From Haemophilus influenzae (GTDB taxonomy: Bacteria > Pseudomonadota > Gammaproteobacteria > Enterobacterales > Pasteurellaceae): a stretch of 64,000 bases of DNA. The stretch is taken from the NCBI RefSeq assembly GCF_001457655.1, contig NZ_LN831035.1, positions 186,001 to 250,000 on the forward strand, in the 5' to 3' direction. Both the position numbers and the translations under genes were made by a program. This document shows, piece by piece, positions 9,967 through 23,161 of the stretch (the stretch's first letter is position 1; each line of letters starts with the position of its first letter). The notes beneath the pieces were generated by a model. That model saw nothing but the letters and a program-made list of their open reading frames with translations. It ran no database searches and was not told the DNA's origin.

Positions 9967-10353
9967 TTATTCCTCAGTTGTTGCCTCAGCAACTTCTGGA
10001 CGATCAACTAACTCAATGTATGCCATTGGTGCATTATCGCCTGCACGGAAACCACATTTCAAAATGCGAGTGTAACCACCTGCACGTTGAGCAAAACGTG
10101 GACCTAATTCATTAAATAATTTTGCAACAGTTTCAACGTTGCGAGTACGAGCGAATGCTAAACGACGGTTAGCAACGCTATCTACTTTTGCTAATGTAAT
10201 TAACGGTTCAACTACACGGCGTAATTCTTTAGCTTTAGGCAAAGTAGTCTTAATGATTTCATGACTAACTAAAGCACTTGCTAAGTTACGGAACATCGCT
10301 TGACGATGACTACTATTACGGTTTAGTTGACGACCACTCTTACGATGGCGCAT
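9967..10353 (-). CDS. rplQ: 50S ribosomal protein L17
   Basis: L17 (128 residues) is the last gene of the alpha operon, directly after rpoA. The start [24 protein letters not shown] is diagnostic for bacterial L17, and the family core runs to about residue 120. It is a structural 50S protein near the exit tunnel rim. A 40-base gap separates it from rpoA, and a terminator follows, matching E. coli operon organisation. Confidence 0.98.
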   Translation of the reverse strand: MRHRKSGRQLNRNSSHRQAMFRNLASALVSHEIIKTTLPKAKELRRVVEPLITLAKVDSVANRRLAFARTRNVETVAKLFNELGPRFAQRAGGYTRILKCGFRAGDNAPMAYIELVDRPEVAEATTEE

Positions 10354-10393
10354 GATCTTATCCTTCTCAGAAAAATCTTAACCTATGACCAAA

Positions 10394-11380
10394 CTAGTCT
10401 TCAGCAATACTTGCTGGCGGCCAATTTTCAAGGCGCATACCAAGTGACAAGCCACGAGAAGCAAGAACATCCTTAATTTCAGTAAGAGATTTCTTACCAA
10501 GATTAGGGGTTTTTAATAATTCTACTTCAGTACGTTGCACTAAATCACCGATATAATGAATTGTTTCTGCTTTCAAACAGTTAGCAGAACGAACTGTCAG
10601 CTCTAAATCATCTACAGGACGTAATAAAATCGGATCAAATTCCGGTTTTTCTTCCTTAATCTCAGGCTGACGAACATCACGTAAATCAACGAATGCATCA
10701 AGTTGCTCCGCCAAGATTGTTGCTGCACGACGAATTGCTTCTTCTGGCTCAAGTGCACCATTAGTTTCTAACTCAATAACGAGCTTATCCAAATCTGTAC
10801 GCTGCTCAACACGAGCTGCCTCTACATTATACGCAATTCGTTCAACCGGACTATAACAAGCATCAACAAGCAAACGACCAATTGGACGTTCTTCTTGCGT
10901 ATGTGTACGAGATGAAGCAGGAACATATCCTCTACCACGCTGAACACGTATACGCATACTAATTGAAGCGTTTTCATCAGTTAAATGACAAATCACATGA
11001 TCTGGATTTACAATTTCAACATCACCATCATGGGTAATGTCCGCTGCAACAACAGGGCCAATTCCAGATTTATTTAATGTCAGAATAACGTCATCTTTAT
11101 TCTGTACTTTAACCGCTAGACCTTTAAGGTTCAAAAGTACTTCAAGAATATCTTCTTGAACACCTTCCTTACTACTATATTCATGCAATACGCCATCAAT
11201 TTCTACTTCAGTTACAGCACAACCTGGCATTGAAGACAGAAGGATACGACGCAATGCATTACCTAGAGTATGACCAAAACCACGCTCTAACGGTTCTAAG
11301 ATCACTTTAGCATGTGTTGAACTAATTTGTTCAATATCTACTAAACGTGGTTTTAAAAATTCTGTAACAGAACCCTGCAT
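10394..11380 (-). CDS. rpoA: RNA polymerase alpha subunit
   Basis: The 328-residue alpha subunit nucleates RNA polymerase assembly as a dimer and contacts UP elements and activators. Two domains are evident. The N-terminal assembly domain (residues 1 to about 235) includes the [20 protein letters not shown] signature near 33-52. A linker then leads to the C-terminal DNA-binding domain (about 250-328), with [19 protein letters not shown]. It sits between rpsD and rplQ as in E. coli, so its level is tied to S4-controlled ribosomal synthesis. Confidence 0.99.
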
Positions 11381-11411
11381 TTTATCCTCTCTTTGGTTTT
11401 AAGCTTAACTA

Positions 11412-12032
11412 TTATTTAGAGTAAAGCTCAACGATCAGATGTTCGTTAATGTCTGCTGATAAATCAGAACGTTCAGGAACACGTTTGAATACACCTTCCA
11501 TTTTTGCAGAATCAACTTCTAACCATGTTGGTTTTTCTCTTTGCTCTGCTAATTCTAATGATGCTTTAATACGAGCTTGTTTTTTCGATTTTTCACGAAT
11601 AGCAACTACATCATTTACAGAAACTTGGAAAGATGGAATATTAACAACACGACCATTCACAACAATTGCTTTATGACTCACTAATTGACGAGCCTCTGCA
11701 CGAGTTGCAGCAAATCCCATGCGATAAACAACGTTATCCAATCTACCTTCTAATAACACTAATAAATTTTCACCAGTGTTACCTTTCAAACGGTTTGCTT
11801 CTTTATAGTAGTTACGGAATTGACGTTCTAAAATACCATAGATACGACGAACTTTTTGTTTTTCACGTAACTGACTACCATAGTCAGACAAACGCGGTTT
11901 ACGAGCACCGTGCTGACCTGGTGCTGTATCAATTTTACATTTTGAATCAATCGCACGCACGCCTGATTTAAGGAATAAATCAGTGCCTTCACGACGGCTG
12001 AGCTTGAGTTTAGGACCCAAATATCTTGCCAT
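11412..12032 (-). CDS. rpsD: 30S ribosomal protein S4
   Basis: S4 (206 residues) is a primary 16S rRNA-binding protein and in E. coli the translational repressor of the alpha operon. It opens with [16 protein letters not shown]. The S4 RNA-binding domain lies at about residues 95-160, with [24 protein letters not shown]. It lacks the N-terminal zinc cysteine cluster found in some bacteria, as usual for gammaproteobacteria. The alpha leader upstream of rpsM carries the matching regulatory structure, so autogenous control is likely retained. Confidence 0.98.
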   Translation of the reverse strand: MARYLGPKLKLSRREGTDLFLKSGVRAIDSKCKIDTAPGQHGARKPRLSDYGSQLREKQKVRRIYGILERQFRNYYKEANRLKGNTGENLLVLLEGRLDNVVYRMGFAATRAEARQLVSHKAIVVNGRVVNIPSFQVSVNDVVAIREKSKKQARIKASLELAEQREKPTWLEVDSAKMEGVFKRVPERSDLSADINEHLIVELYSK

Positions 12033-12059
12033 TTTCTTTCTCCAACTATCCTATACGTC

Positions 12060-12455
<396 letters not shown>

Positions 12456-12464
12456 TTACCCCGA

Positions 12465-12821
12465 CTATTTTTTGATCGGCTTACGTGGACCCTTACGGGT
12501 ACGCGCATTAGTTTTAGTACGTTGACCACGTACTGGTAAACTACGACGATGACGTAAACCACGATAGCATCCTAAGTCTAAAAGACGTTTGATGTTTAGT
12601 GTTACTTCACGACGTAAGTCACCTTCAACGGTAAATTTACCAACTTCGTCACGCAGTTTGTCAATCTGCTCTTCAGACAATTCTCTGATCTTAACATCTT
12701 CAGCAATACCCGCTGCTGCACAAATAGCTTGTGAACGAGTTTTACCAATACCGTAAATGGCAGTTAAAGCGATTACAGCGTGTTTATGATCAGGAATGTT
12801 AATGCCTGCAATACGGGCCAC
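12465..12821 (-). CDS. rpsM: 30S ribosomal protein S13
   Basis: S13 (118 residues) bridges the 30S head and the 50S and contacts P-site tRNA. The sequence [20 protein letters not shown] and the C-terminal [20 protein letters not shown] are characteristic. Translation starts at GTG, inside a context (AGGAGTGCATAGTGGCCCGT) that closely matches the E. coli alpha-operon ribosome-binding site that S4 represses. As first gene of the alpha operon it is the likely point of autogenous control. Confidence 0.98.
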   Translation of the reverse strand: MARIAGINIPDHKHAVIALTAIYGIGKTRSQAICAAAGIAEDVKIRELSEEQIDKLRDEVGKFTVEGDLRREVTLNIKRLLDLGCYRGLRHRRSLPVRGQRTKTNARTRKGPRKPIKK

Positions 12822-12905
12822 TATGCACTCCTATATTTTAATTAATTTGATATTCTGATCTTGAAAAGCCCGTTTTCAGGATACTCAAACAGAATATCAA
12901 GGACA
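12822..12905 (-). promoter_or_regulatory. Alpha-operon leader (S4-binding ribosome-binding-site structure)
   Basis: On the minus strand an outer 9-base stem (GATATTCTG, 12890-12898, with CAGAATATC, 12849-12857) encloses an inner hairpin CCTGAAAA-CGGGC-TTTTCAAG. The GAGTATCCTGAAAACGGGCTT stretch is nearly identical to the E. coli alpha-leader core as I remember it, where S4 traps the ribosome in a pseudoknot. The rpsM GTG follows. I infer S4 autoregulation of rpsM-rpsK-rpsD-rpoA-rplQ. Confidence 0.82.
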
Positions 12906-12911
12906 TAAATG

Positions 12912-12936
12912 AGTTGAGCAGTATAACTACTCAACT
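12912..12936 (-). promoter_or_regulatory. Hairpin between rpmJ and the alpha leader
   Basis: An 11-pair stem (AGTTGAGTAGT/ACTGCTCAACT, one G-U pair, TAT loop) lies between the end of the spc operon and the alpha leader. E. coli has a hairpin at the same place. No strong T-run follows, so it may be an attenuator or processing site rather than a full terminator. Confidence 0.6.
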
Positions 12937-12960
12937 GGTTCTTGGCAAGAAAAATGTTAA

Positions 12961-13074
12961 TTAACCTTGACGTTGTTTATGTTTAGGGTCGCTACACAAT
13001 ACGCGTACAACACCCTCACGTTTAACAATCTTACAGTTACGACACATTTTCTTTACGGAAGCACGAACTTTCAT
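12961..13074 (-). CDS. rpmJ: 50S ribosomal protein L36
   Basis: This 37-residue L36 is read directly from the minus strand: it begins [19 protein letters not shown] and ends HKQRQG. The zinc ligands C11, C14 and C27 and a following His are intact, so it is the zinc-binding form. It is the last gene of the spc operon, just after secY, as in E. coli. It is short enough to be missed by automated gene calling. Confidence 0.97.
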
Positions 13075-13102
13075 TGCTTATCCTTTTACTTTAAATGAAC
13101 AA

Positions 13103-14428
13103 TTATTGTCCAAAACCCTTAAGGTTTGCTTTTTTCAACGCAGATTCATATTGAGAAGACATTAAATGACTTTGAACCTGAACGATGAAATCCATAATTA
13201 CAACGACTACAATTAAAAGAGATGTTCCACCGAAGTAAAATTTAACATCCCAAGCCGATGTCATAATATAAGGAACTAAACATACAAACGTTACATAGAG
13301 ACCGCCAATTAATGTAAGACGAGTCATCACTTTATCAATATAACGTGATGTTTGTTCACCGGGTCTAATTCCTGGAATAAATGCACCAGATTTTTTTAGA
13401 TTATCTGCTGTATCACGAGGATTATATTGCATTGCTGTATAGAAAAAACTGAAGAAAATAATTGCAACAGCATAAACAAGCAAATAAAGTGGTTGACCAG
13501 GATTCAATAACATTGATAAATTATTTAACCATTCAAATTTATCATTTTGCCCAAACCATTGTGTTAATGTAGCTGGGAATAAAATAATACTTGAAGCAAA
13601 AATTGCTGGCATTACATTTGCCATATTCACTTTCAATGGTAAATGTGTTGAATGACCACCTAAAATTTGACGACCTTGCTGACGCTTCGCATATTCAACG
13701 CGAATTCTACGTTGTCCTCTTTCAACAAAAACAACAAAATAAGTTACTGCAAATACAATAGCTGCGATCAGAAGAAGAACTAATGGATGCATCTGTCCTT
13801 GACGAGCCTGCTCAATAGTTTGAAGAATGGCCGATGGTAAACCAGCTACAATACCGCCAAAAACAAGAATTGAAATACCGTTACCAATACCTCTTTCAGT
13901 TATTTGCTCACCCAACCACATAAGGAACATTGTCCCAGTGACTAAACTAACAACTGAAGTGAAGTAAAAACTAAATCCAACATTTGGCACTAAGCCAGAC
14001 AACATATTTGGTAAGCCTGTTGAAATAGCTACTGCCTGAATCGTTGCAAAAACAACTGTCGCATAACGAGTATATTTAGAAATTTTACGCTGACCAGCAG
14101 CACCTTCTTTCTTTAATTCTGCTAAAGCAGGAGAAACCGTTGCAAGCAATTGAATTACAATAGATGCCGATATATATGGCATGATTCCTAATGCTAAAAT
14201 GGATGCACGGCTTAGAGCACCACCAGAGAACATGTTAAACATGTCAATGATAGTGCCTTTTTGTTGTTCAACTAATTGAGCTAGAACAGTCGCATCAATA
14301 CCAGGAACCGGAATGAATGAACCAATTCGATAAACGATAAGTGCACCTAAAACGAAAAGTAATCGGCTTTTTAATTCACCTTTACCGCTATTAGTACTTC
14401 TTGCTTGATAACCTGGTTGTTTAGCCAT
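13103..14428 (-). CDS. secY: Preprotein translocase subunit SecY
   Basis: SecY forms the protein-conducting channel of the inner-membrane SecYEG translocon. The 441-residue protein has about ten hydrophobic transmembrane segments. The plug/first-helix region [11 protein letters not shown] (about 37-47) and the cytosolic loop R-V-E-Y-A-K-R (about 243-249) are present. It lies between rplO and rpmJ in the spc operon, 7 bases after rplO, with the usual coupling of translocon to ribosome synthesis. The cytosolic export chaperone SecB is also encoded in this window, at 58715. Confidence 0.98.
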   Translation of the reverse strand: MAKQPGYQARSTNSGKGELKSRLLFVLGALIVYRIGSFIPVPGIDATVLAQLVEQQKGTIIDMFNMFSGGALSRASILALGIMPYISASIVIQLLATVSPALAELKKEGAAGQRKISKYTRYATVVFATIQAVAISTGLPNMLSGLVPNVGFSFYFTSVVSLVTGTMFLMWLGEQITERGIGNGISILVFGGIVAGLPSAILQTIEQARQGQMHPLVLLLIAAIVFAVTYFVVFVERGQRRIRVEYAKRQQGRQILGGHSTHLPLKVNMANVMPAIFASSIILFPATLTQWFGQNDKFEWLNNLSMLLNPGQPLYLLVYAVAIIFFSFFYTAMQYNPRDTADNLKKSGAFIPGIRPGEQTSRYIDKVMTRLTLIGGLYVTFVCLVPYIMTSAWDVKFYFGGTSLLIVVVVIMDFIVQVQSHLMSSQYESALKKANLKGFGQ

Positions 14429-14435
14429 TTGCTAA

Positions 14436-14870
14436 TTATTCCTCAATTGAACCGCCAGCAGCTTCAATTGCTGCTTTTGCACCTTTAGTTACACGTAAAC
14501 CGCGTACCGTTACTGCAGATTTCACTTCTCCAGCTAAAATTACTTTAGCGAATTGGATATCTTTAGTTAAGATATTTGCTGCTTTTAATGTTTCTAAAGT
14601 TACTACATTACCTTCAACTTTGGTTAATTCATTTAAACGAACTTCTGCAGTCACTGCAGATTTCATTGAAGTAAAACCAAATTTTGGTAAACGACGGTAT
14701 AACGGCATTTGACCACCTTCGAAACCGCGACGAACACCGCTACCAGTACGAGATTTTTGACCTTTATGACCGCGGCCACCAGTCTTGCCTAAACCTGAAC
14801 CAATACCACGACCGAGGCGTTTAGCACTATGCTTTGCACCTTCAGCCGGAGATAGAGTATTTAAACGCAT
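14436..14870 (-). CDS. rplO: 50S ribosomal protein L15
   Basis: L15 (144 residues) binds 23S rRNA late in 50S assembly. It has the basic glycine-rich N-terminus ([24 protein letters not shown], about residues 18-41) and the C-terminal [17 protein letters not shown] motif. It sits between rpmD and secY in the spc operon. Confidence 0.98.
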   Translation of the reverse strand: MRLNTLSPAEGAKHSAKRLGRGIGSGLGKTGGRGHKGQKSRTGSGVRRGFEGGQMPLYRRLPKFGFTSMKSAVTAEVRLNELTKVEGNVVTLETLKAANILTKDIQFAKVILAGEVKSAVTVRGLRVTKGAKAAIEAAGGSIEE

Positions 14871-14873
14871 CTC

Positions 14874-15053
14874 TTACTCCTCCACTTTAACCATGTATGA
14901 AACTTGGTTAATCATACCACGTACTGCAGGCGTATCAATTAACTCAACAGTGTGGTGCATATGGCGAAGACCAAGACCACGCAAGGTAGCTTTATGCTTC
15001 GGTAAACGAGCAATTGAGCTACGAACTTGTGTTACTTTAATAGTTTTAGCCAT
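14874..15053 (-). CDS. rpmD: 50S ribosomal protein L30
   Basis: This 59-residue L30 is read on the minus strand. It starts [20 protein letters not shown] and continues through the conserved [22 protein letters not shown] segment. It fits exactly in the gap between rpsE and rplO, 3 bases before rplO and 6 after rpsE, in the standard spc order. Its length is typical. Confidence 0.97.
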
Positions 15054-15059
15054 TATTCA

Positions 15060-15566
<507 letters not shown>

Positions 15567-15574
15567 TTACCTCA

Positions 15575-15928
15575 TTAGAACTGTAGACCAGCTTCACGTG
15601 CAGCGTCCGCTAAAGTTTGGACACGACCATGATATTTAAAACCGGAACGATCAAAAGCAACAGCTTGAACGCCTTTTGCTAATGCGCGTTCTGCAACAGC
15701 TTTACCGACTGCTGCAGCAGCATCTTTATTACCGGTGTATTTTACTTGCTCACGAATTGCTTTCTCAACAGTTGAAGCAGCGGCAAGCACTTCTGAACCG
15801 TTTGGTGCAATAACTTGTGCATAAATATGACGTGGAGTGCGGTGAATAACTAAACGAGTTACACCTTGCTCTCTCATCATATGACGTGCACGAGCTGCAC
15901 GACGGATACGAGCTGATTTCTTATCCAT
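15575..15928 (-). CDS. rplR: 50S ribosomal protein L18
   Basis: L18 (117 residues) carries 5S rRNA into the 50S central protuberance together with L5. [20 protein letters not shown] is the basic N-terminal tail, and the C-terminal [27 protein letters not shown] is the family signature. It is in normal spc order between rplF and rpsE. Confidence 0.98.
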   Translation of the reverse strand: MDKKSARIRRAARARHMMREQGVTRLVIHRTPRHIYAQVIAPNGSEVLAAASTVEKAIREQVKYTGNKDAAAAVGKAVAERALAKGVQAVAFDRSGFKYHGRVQTLADAAREAGLQF

Positions 15929-15941
15929 AGTGTTACCTTAA

Positions 15942-16475
15942 TTATTTCTTCTTAGCCTCTTTGATACGTACCACTTCATCAGCGTAACGTACCCCTTTAC
16001 CTTTATAAGGCTCAGGACGGCGATAAGCACGAATATCTGCTGCAACTTGACCGATCAACTGTTTGTCTGCACCTTTCAACACTATTTCGGTTTGAGATGG
16101 ACATTCTGCAGTAATACCTACCGGCAAAGTGTGCTCTACTGGGTGAGAATAGCCTAAACTTAATGCAATTGCGTTACCTTTAAGTTGAGCTCTGTAACCT
16201 ACACCCACCAATACTAATTTTTTAGTGAAACCTTCAGTAACACCGATAACCATTGCATTAACTAATGCACGTGCAGTACCCGATTGAGCATTTGCTTCAA
16301 CAAAACCTTCACGTGGAGTGAACGTAAATTGTCCGTTATCTTGTTTTACTTCAACTGATTCATGAATTTTGCGAGATAACTCGCCATTTTTACCTTTTAC
16401 TGTTAATAGCTGACCGTCGAGTTTAACTTCAACGCCGGCAGGAATATTAACAGGTGCCTTTGCAACACGAGACAT
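15942..16475 (-). CDS. rplF: 50S ribosomal protein L6
   Basis: L6 (177 residues) lies near the factor-binding base of the L7/L12 stalk. Two repeated L6 domains are visible, with the C-terminal signature [24 protein letters not shown]. It is 15 bases downstream of rpsH and 13 upstream of rplR in the spc operon. Confidence 0.98.
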   Translation of the reverse strand: MSRVAKAPVNIPAGVEVKLDGQLLTVKGKNGELSRKIHESVEVKQDNGQFTFTPREGFVEANAQSGTARALVNAMVIGVTEGFTKKLVLVGVGYRAQLKGNAIALSLGYSHPVEHTLPVGITAECPSQTEIVLKGADKQLIGQVAADIRAYRRPEPYKGKGVRYADEVVRIKEAKKK

Positions 16476-16490
16476 TTTCCTACCTCTCTA

Positions 16491-16883
16491 TTAAGCTACA
16501 TAACAGATGATCTCACCGCCTAAACCTGCTTGACGAGCAGCACGGTCAGTCATAACACCTTTAGATGTAGAAATAACTGCAACACCTAAACCGCCCATAA
16601 CTTTTGGTAATTCATCTTTACGTTTGTAAATACGAAGACCAGGACGACTTACACGTTGGATGCTTTCTACAACTGGTTTGCCTTGGAAATATTTTAAAGT
16701 AATTTCCAATTCAGGTTTAGCACCTTCTAAAACTTTTACGCTTTCGATATAACCTTCAGCAGCTAATACGTTGGCAATTGCCACTTTTAGCTTGGAAGAA
16801 GGCATATTGATTGCAACTTTGTTCGCAGCTTGACCGTTACGAATACGGGTCAGCATATCTGCGATTGGATCTTGCATACTCAT
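16491..16883 (-). CDS. rpsH: 30S ribosomal protein S8
   Basis: S8 (130 residues) binds the central domain of 16S rRNA and in E. coli represses spc operon translation at the rplE start. [20 protein letters not shown] and the C-terminal [21 protein letters not shown] motif identify it. Autogenous control is expected from the family, but I did not resolve the rRNA-like target in this spc mRNA. Confidence 0.98.
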   Translation of the reverse strand: MSMQDPIADMLTRIRNGQAANKVAINMPSSKLKVAIANVLAAEGYIESVKVLEGAKPELEITLKYFQGKPVVESIQRVSRPGLRIYKRKDELPKVMGGLGVAVISTSKGVMTDRAARQAGLGGEIICYVA

Positions 16884-16919
16884 TGTACTTTTTCTCCGAT
16901 TCCAAAATAAAGTGGTATA

Positions 16920-18105
<1,186 letters not shown>

Positions 18106-18115
18106 TACATTCCCC

Positions 18116-18499
<384 letters not shown>

Positions 18500-18572
18500 T
18501 TAAGATTAAAAAAACACCCTTTCGGGACGAACCCATCCACACTATTCAGATAGAATGGCAGATAGGCGGCGG

Positions 18573-18601
18573 ATTTTATCAAAAGAAAAAGAGAAAGGCA
18601 A
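18573..18601 (-). promoter_or_regulatory. Candidate spc operon promoter
   Basis: On the minus strand a TTGCCT -35 box (18596-18601) and a TAAAAT -10 box (18573-18578) are exactly 17 bases apart, about 85 bases before the rplN start. An independent promoter is needed because the S10 transcript terminates upstream. Confidence 0.72.
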
Positions 18602-18767
18602 TGATAATTTAGCTTCCTCTTATTGATCTATTTACTAAATAATCCAGTTAAAATTTACCGCACTTTTGGAATTATAAAAATATCCTCATCCTCTCAAAAA
18701 TTTATCGAATGAAAAATAAACTGCAGAAAAAATGAAACGCTCTCTTCTCTTACCTTAGATAAATTCA

Positions 18768-19619
18768 TCAGTTTTCAGATTTTGGGAAAATTTCCTTGCC
18801 TAAAAGCCAAAGATACAGATCGAGCTCTTTTAAGTTAAATCTTTCTAATTTATAAAATCTTTGAAAATCTATCAAAATCTCTTTAAATTTTCTGTAATTT
18901 TTTAAATCTTTCCTTTTAAAGGCTGAAAATTTATCTACTTTATTAAAATAGAGGAGATCTTGCTCCACATAGCTATCATAAATTGGGAAAGCAATTGGAT
19001 TATGATGACTACAATATTTAGTTGCAAAAGAGTAAAAATACTTCTCCTTACCACCAATTGTTACTTCTCCTAATTCACGAACTAATTCAATATCACCAGA
19101 TTTTAAACGTTTATCTAGATCTTTAATACCCAAAATATGCTTTGCAACATGATGAATAGCAAATATATTTGTACTATAAACATTGTTAGGAATATTTATA
19201 TTATCAAGCACTGGCTCTATAAAAGTATCATCTAACAAATATAATCCTGTTACATATTCTCCTAATAAGATTCTAAAAGTCTCTCGATCATATATATCTG
19301 CTTCTGTATCCAAATCATTTTCATCATAAAACTCTGTGATGTCAATCTCCTCTTCTTGATAAGGAAGATCATGTATTAATATATACTTCATTGTATCAGA
19401 TAAATGACACCACCAATCCCAATCTTCATTAGAAATATTCCCAGTAGTATCTGTATCATTGATAAGTTCTTCTGGGAATTTATCCTCTGCTAATTTTGAC
19501 GTTTCTTTACGGGTATCAACGCCGTTGATGAAATTAATTAATCTATGTCCCAAATAACGAGTATTCCACTCATCAGAATATTCAAAACCAAGATCTTCAG
19601 AAATTTCTCTTAAGTACCA
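18768..19619 (-). CDS. Unknown-function protein between the S10 and spc operons, probably 5'-truncated
   Basis: I do not recognise this family. The conventional start is a TTG at 19553 (261 residues), but the same frame is open back to 19619 with protein-like sequence (WYLREISEDLGFEYSDEWNT) before a stop at 19620-19622. No ATG or GTG occurs in that extension, so the true N-terminus appears lost. The protein is acidic in its first half. Near residues 180-205 it contains YSFATKYCSHHNPIAFPIYDSYV, and it ends with aromatic, leucine-rich helices. The KYC-HNP-PIYDS pattern vaguely recalls helix-hairpin-helix/OGG-like hypothetical proteins, but this is only an impression. It is AT-rich and unlike its ribosomal neighbours. 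It may be a pseudogene. Confidence 0.6.
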   Translation of the reverse strand, partial: WYLREISEDLGFEYSDEWNTRYLGHRLINFINGVDTRKETSKLAEDKFPEELINDTDTTGNISNEDWDWWCHLSDTMKYILIHDLPYQEEEIDITEFYDENDLDTEADIYDRETFRILLGEYVTGLYLLDDTFIEPVLDNINIPNNVYSTNIFAIHHVAKHILGIKDLDKRLKSGDIELVRELGEVTIGGKEKYFYSFATKYCSHHNPIAFPIYDSYVEQDLLYFNKVDKFSAFKRKDLKNYRKFKEILIDFQRFYKLERFNLKELDLYLWLLGKEIFPKSEN

Positions 19620-19650
19620 TTATTAAAAATATTTTTTTCAGTATTTGTTT

Positions 19651-19672
19651 AGGTGTTATGTCAATAACACCT
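19651..19672. repeat. 9-base-pair inverted repeat upstream of the unknown gene
   Basis: AGGTGTTAT, a 4-base loop and ATAACACCT form a perfect stem. It lies between the unknown gene's frame and the uptake-signal pair. It may be an operator, a terminator without a T-run or an insertion scar. Confidence 0.6.
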
Positions 19673-19677
19673 AAAAG

Positions 19678-19718
19678 AAAAAGTGCGGTTAAAATTCATT
19701 GAATTTTAACCGCACTTT
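19678..19718. terminator. Inverted uptake-signal pair downstream of the S10 operon
   Basis: AAAAGTGCGGTTAAAATTCA and its near-perfect inverse form a long stem (about 17 pairs) with flanking A and T runs. It contains two exact uptake signals and can act as a bidirectional terminator. It lies directly after the rpsQ terminator. Confidence 0.75.
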
Positions 19719-19724
19719 AAAAAC

Positions 19725-19757
19725 AAAAAAGCCAATAGATTTACACTATTGGCTTTT
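19725..19757 (-). terminator. S10 operon terminator after rpsQ
   Basis: On the minus strand AAAAGCCAATAG, a 7-base loop and CTATTGGCTTTTTTG form a classic intrinsic terminator about 25 bases after the rpsQ stop. It implies that S10 and spc are transcriptionally separated here, so spc depends on its own promoter. Confidence 0.87.
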
Positions 19758-19780
19758 ATTTTATTACTCTTTGTTATTAA

Positions 19781-20038
19781 TTAAGCAATAACTGCTTTCT
19801 CAACAACACGAACTAAAGTCCAAGATTTGGTTTTTGATAGAGGGCGACATTCGCGAATCTCTACGGTATCACCAACTTTGGCTTCATTGTTCTCATCGTG
19901 TACGTGTAATTTAGTTGTACGACGGATAAATTTACCATATAAAGGGTGTTTTACCTTACGTTCAATAGCAACAACGAAAGATTTTTCCATTTTGTCGCTA
20001 ACAACTTTACCTTGTACGCTACGAATTTTATCAGTCAT
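19781..20038 (-). CDS. rpsQ: 30S ribosomal protein S17
   Basis: S17 (85 residues) is a primary 16S rRNA-binding protein and the last gene of the S10 operon. It has the OB-fold motifs [28 protein letters not shown] and [21 protein letters not shown]. Its start overlaps the rpmC stop by one base (TAATG), indicating translational coupling. A terminator follows it, unlike a read-through arrangement into rplN. Confidence 0.98.
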
Positions 20039-20229
20039 TACTCACCCGCCTTTTCGGTTAATACAGTTTTTACACGTGCAATATCACGACGCACTTGCTT
20101 AGCCTGATGGGTTTGTTGAAGCTGACCGGTGGCTGTCTGCATACGCAACTTGAATTGTTCACCTAAAAGGTTTACTAATTCAGCATTCAGCTCTTCAACA
20201 CTTTTTGTACGTAAATCTTGAGCTTTCAT
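20038..20229 (-). CDS. rpmC: 50S ribosomal protein L29
   Basis: L29 (63 residues) sits at the polypeptide exit tunnel with L23. The helical hairpin includes [26 protein letters not shown] and the signature [13 protein letters not shown]. Both ends overlap neighbouring genes by one base (rplP upstream, rpsQ downstream), so the three genes are tightly coupled. Confidence 0.98.
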
Positions 20230-20639
20230 TACATCACCGTCTTAGTTACGAAAGTGGTCTTAACTGGCAATTTAGCAGCTGCTAATGCAAATGCGTTTCT
20301 TGCTACTTCTTCAGACACACCATCCATTTCATAAAGCACTTTACCCGGTTGGATTAAGGCTACCCAGTACTCAACGTTACCTTTACCTTTACCCATACGG
20401 ACTTCTAATGGTTTTTCAGTAATTGGTTTATCTGGGAATACACGAATCCAGATTTTACCTTGACGTTTTACTGCACGTGACATTGCACGACGTGCCGCTT
20501 CGATTTGACGAGCGGTTAAACGACAACGACCAACTGCTTTTAAACCGTAAGTACCGAAACTAACTTCAGTACCGCTCGCGATACCACGGTTGCGGCCTTT
20601 GTGAACTTTACGGAATTTTGTACGTTTTGGTTGCAACAT
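20229..20639 (-). CDS. rplP: 50S ribosomal protein L16
   Basis: L16 (136 residues) is near the peptidyl-transferase centre and A-site t[22 protein letters not shown] and [22 protein letters not shown] are the family signatures. It is the first 50S gene after rpsC, separated by 13 bases. Confidence 0.98.
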   Translation of the reverse strand: MLQPKRTKFRKVHKGRNRGIASGTEVSFGTYGLKAVGRCRLTARQIEAARRAMSRAVKRQGKIWIRVFPDKPITEKPLEVRMGKGKGNVEYWVALIQPGKVLYEMDGVSEEVARNAFALAAAKLPVKTTFVTKTVM

Positions 20640-20652
20640 TTAGCGTTTCTCC

Positions 20653-21360
20653 TTACTTACGACCTTTACCGCGAGGAGCCTTTTTAGGCTTGTCGGCAGG
20701 TTGTTGTTCTGATTGCGCAACGGCAGCCATTCCACCAAGAATTTCACCTTTGAAGATCCACACTTTAACGCCGATTACGCCGTAAGTTGTATGAGCTTCT
20801 GCAGTGTTATAATCGATGTCCGCACGAAGAGTATGTAGAGGTACGCGACCTTCACGATACCATTCTGAACGTGCGATTTCTGCACCACCTAAACGACCGC
20901 TAACCTCAACTTTGATACCTTTAGCACCTAAACGCATAGCACTTTGTACCGCACGTTTCATTGCACGACGGAACATTACACGACGTTCTAATTGAGAAGC
21001 GATGCTATCTGCAACTAATTTCGCATCTAATTCAGGTTTTTTCACTTCAGCAATGTTAATTTGAGCAGGAACGCCAGCGATTTTAGACACTGCGTTACGT
21101 AATTTTTCAACATCTTCGCCTTTTTTACCGATTACGATACCAGGACGAGCTGTGTGAATAGTTACACGAATACTTTTAGCTGGACGCTCAATAGTAATAC
21201 GTGAAACTGAAGCATTTGCTAATTCTTTATTTAAGAATTTGCGTACTTTGAAATCGCCTTCAAGATTGTCAGCGAAGTCTTGTGTATTCGCGAACCAAGT
21301 AGAGCTCCAAGGTTTAACAATACCTAGGCGAATACCATGTGGATGTACTTTTTGACCCAT
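20653..21360 (-). CDS. rpsC: 30S ribosomal protein S3
   Basis: S3 (235 residues) contributes to the mRNA entry helicase. The N-terminal KH domain has the GxxG loop in [13 protein letters not shown] (about 75-87). The C-terminal domain has [53 protein letters not shown]. The lysine-rich tail is normal for the family. It lies between rplV and rplP. Confidence 0.98.
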
Positions 21361-21377
21361 TGCTATTCCTCTACTTA

Positions 21378-22009
<632 letters not shown>

Positions 22010-22022
22010 TTAATTTAATCTA

Positions 22023-22844
22023 TTATTTGCCACGACGACGTACGATATATTTATCAGTACGTTTGTTGTGACGAGTTTTCTTACCTTTAGTTTGAACGCC
22101 CCAAGGAGTTACTGGGTGTTTACCAAAGTTACGACCTTCACCACCACCGTGTGGGTGATCTACTGGGTTCATTGCAGTACCACGAACTGTAGGGCGAATG
22201 CCTCTCCAGCGGTTAGCACCAGCTTTACCCAATACGCGAAGCATATGTTCTGAGTTACCAACTTCACCGATTGTAGCAACACATTCAGCTAATACTTTAC
22301 GCATTTCGCCAGAACGTAAACGTAAAGTTACATAGTTGCCTTCACGTGCGATGATTTGTACATAAGCACCAGCAGAACGAGCGATTTGACCGCCTTTACC
22401 TGGTTTTAATTCAACGTTATGTACTGTTGAACCAACTGGGATATTACGCATTGGTAATGAGTTACCCACTTTAATTGGTGAGTTTATGCCAGCTTGGATT
22501 TGATCGCCTACTGACAAACCTTTAGGTGCTAAAATATAACGGCGTTCACCATCTTTATAAAGCACTAAAGCAATGTTAGCAGAACGGTTTGGATCATATT
22601 CTAAACGCTCAACAACCGCTGGAATGTCTAACTTGTTACGTTTGAAATCTATTAAACGGTAGTGTTGTTTGTGACCGCCACCAATGTGACGAGTAGTAAT
22701 ACGACCATAGTTGTTACGACCACCAGTTTTAGATTTAGTATCTAGAAGAGGTGCGTAAGGTTTACCCTTGTGTAATTCAGGGTTCACGATTTTAACAACG
22801 TGACGACGACCAGCGGAGGTCGGCTTACATTTAACGATAGCCAT
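22023..22844 (-). CDS. rplB: 50S ribosomal protein L2
   Basis: L2 (273 residues) is required for subunit association and peptidyl-transferase activity. The SH3-like and OB-type domains are followed by the basic tail. The conserved [23 protein letters not shown] loop (about 225-247) carries the histidine implicated in peptidyl-transferase function. It sits in standard order between rplW and rpsS. Confidence 0.98.
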
Positions 22845-22861
22845 TCTCTAATTTCCTCCGA

Positions 22862-23161
22862 TTACTCTGCACTGTCCACGAAGTCCAAGTTTTGGCCTTC
22901 GGCTAAAGTTACATAAGCTTTTTTCCAGTCGCTGCGACGACCCATTTTGTTACCACGGCGTTTAGTTTTACCTTTAACAACCACAGTACGAACTGAATCT
23001 ACTTTTACTTCAAATAATTGAGCAACCGCAGCAGCAATTTCAGCTTTGTTCGCATCTAAAGCAACTTTAAGTACAACAGTGTTAGATTTTTCAGCATTGT
23101 TAGTTGCTTTTTCAGAGATGTGCGGTGCACGTAGCACACTTAGCAAACGTTCTTGACTCAT
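22862..23161 (-). CDS. rplW: 50S ribosomal protein L23
   Basis: L23 (99 residues) is the docking site at the exit tunnel for trigger factor and [23 protein letters not shown] and [35 protein letters not shown] match the family. Its start overlaps the rplD stop by 4 bases (ATGA), so translation is coupled. Confidence 0.98.
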
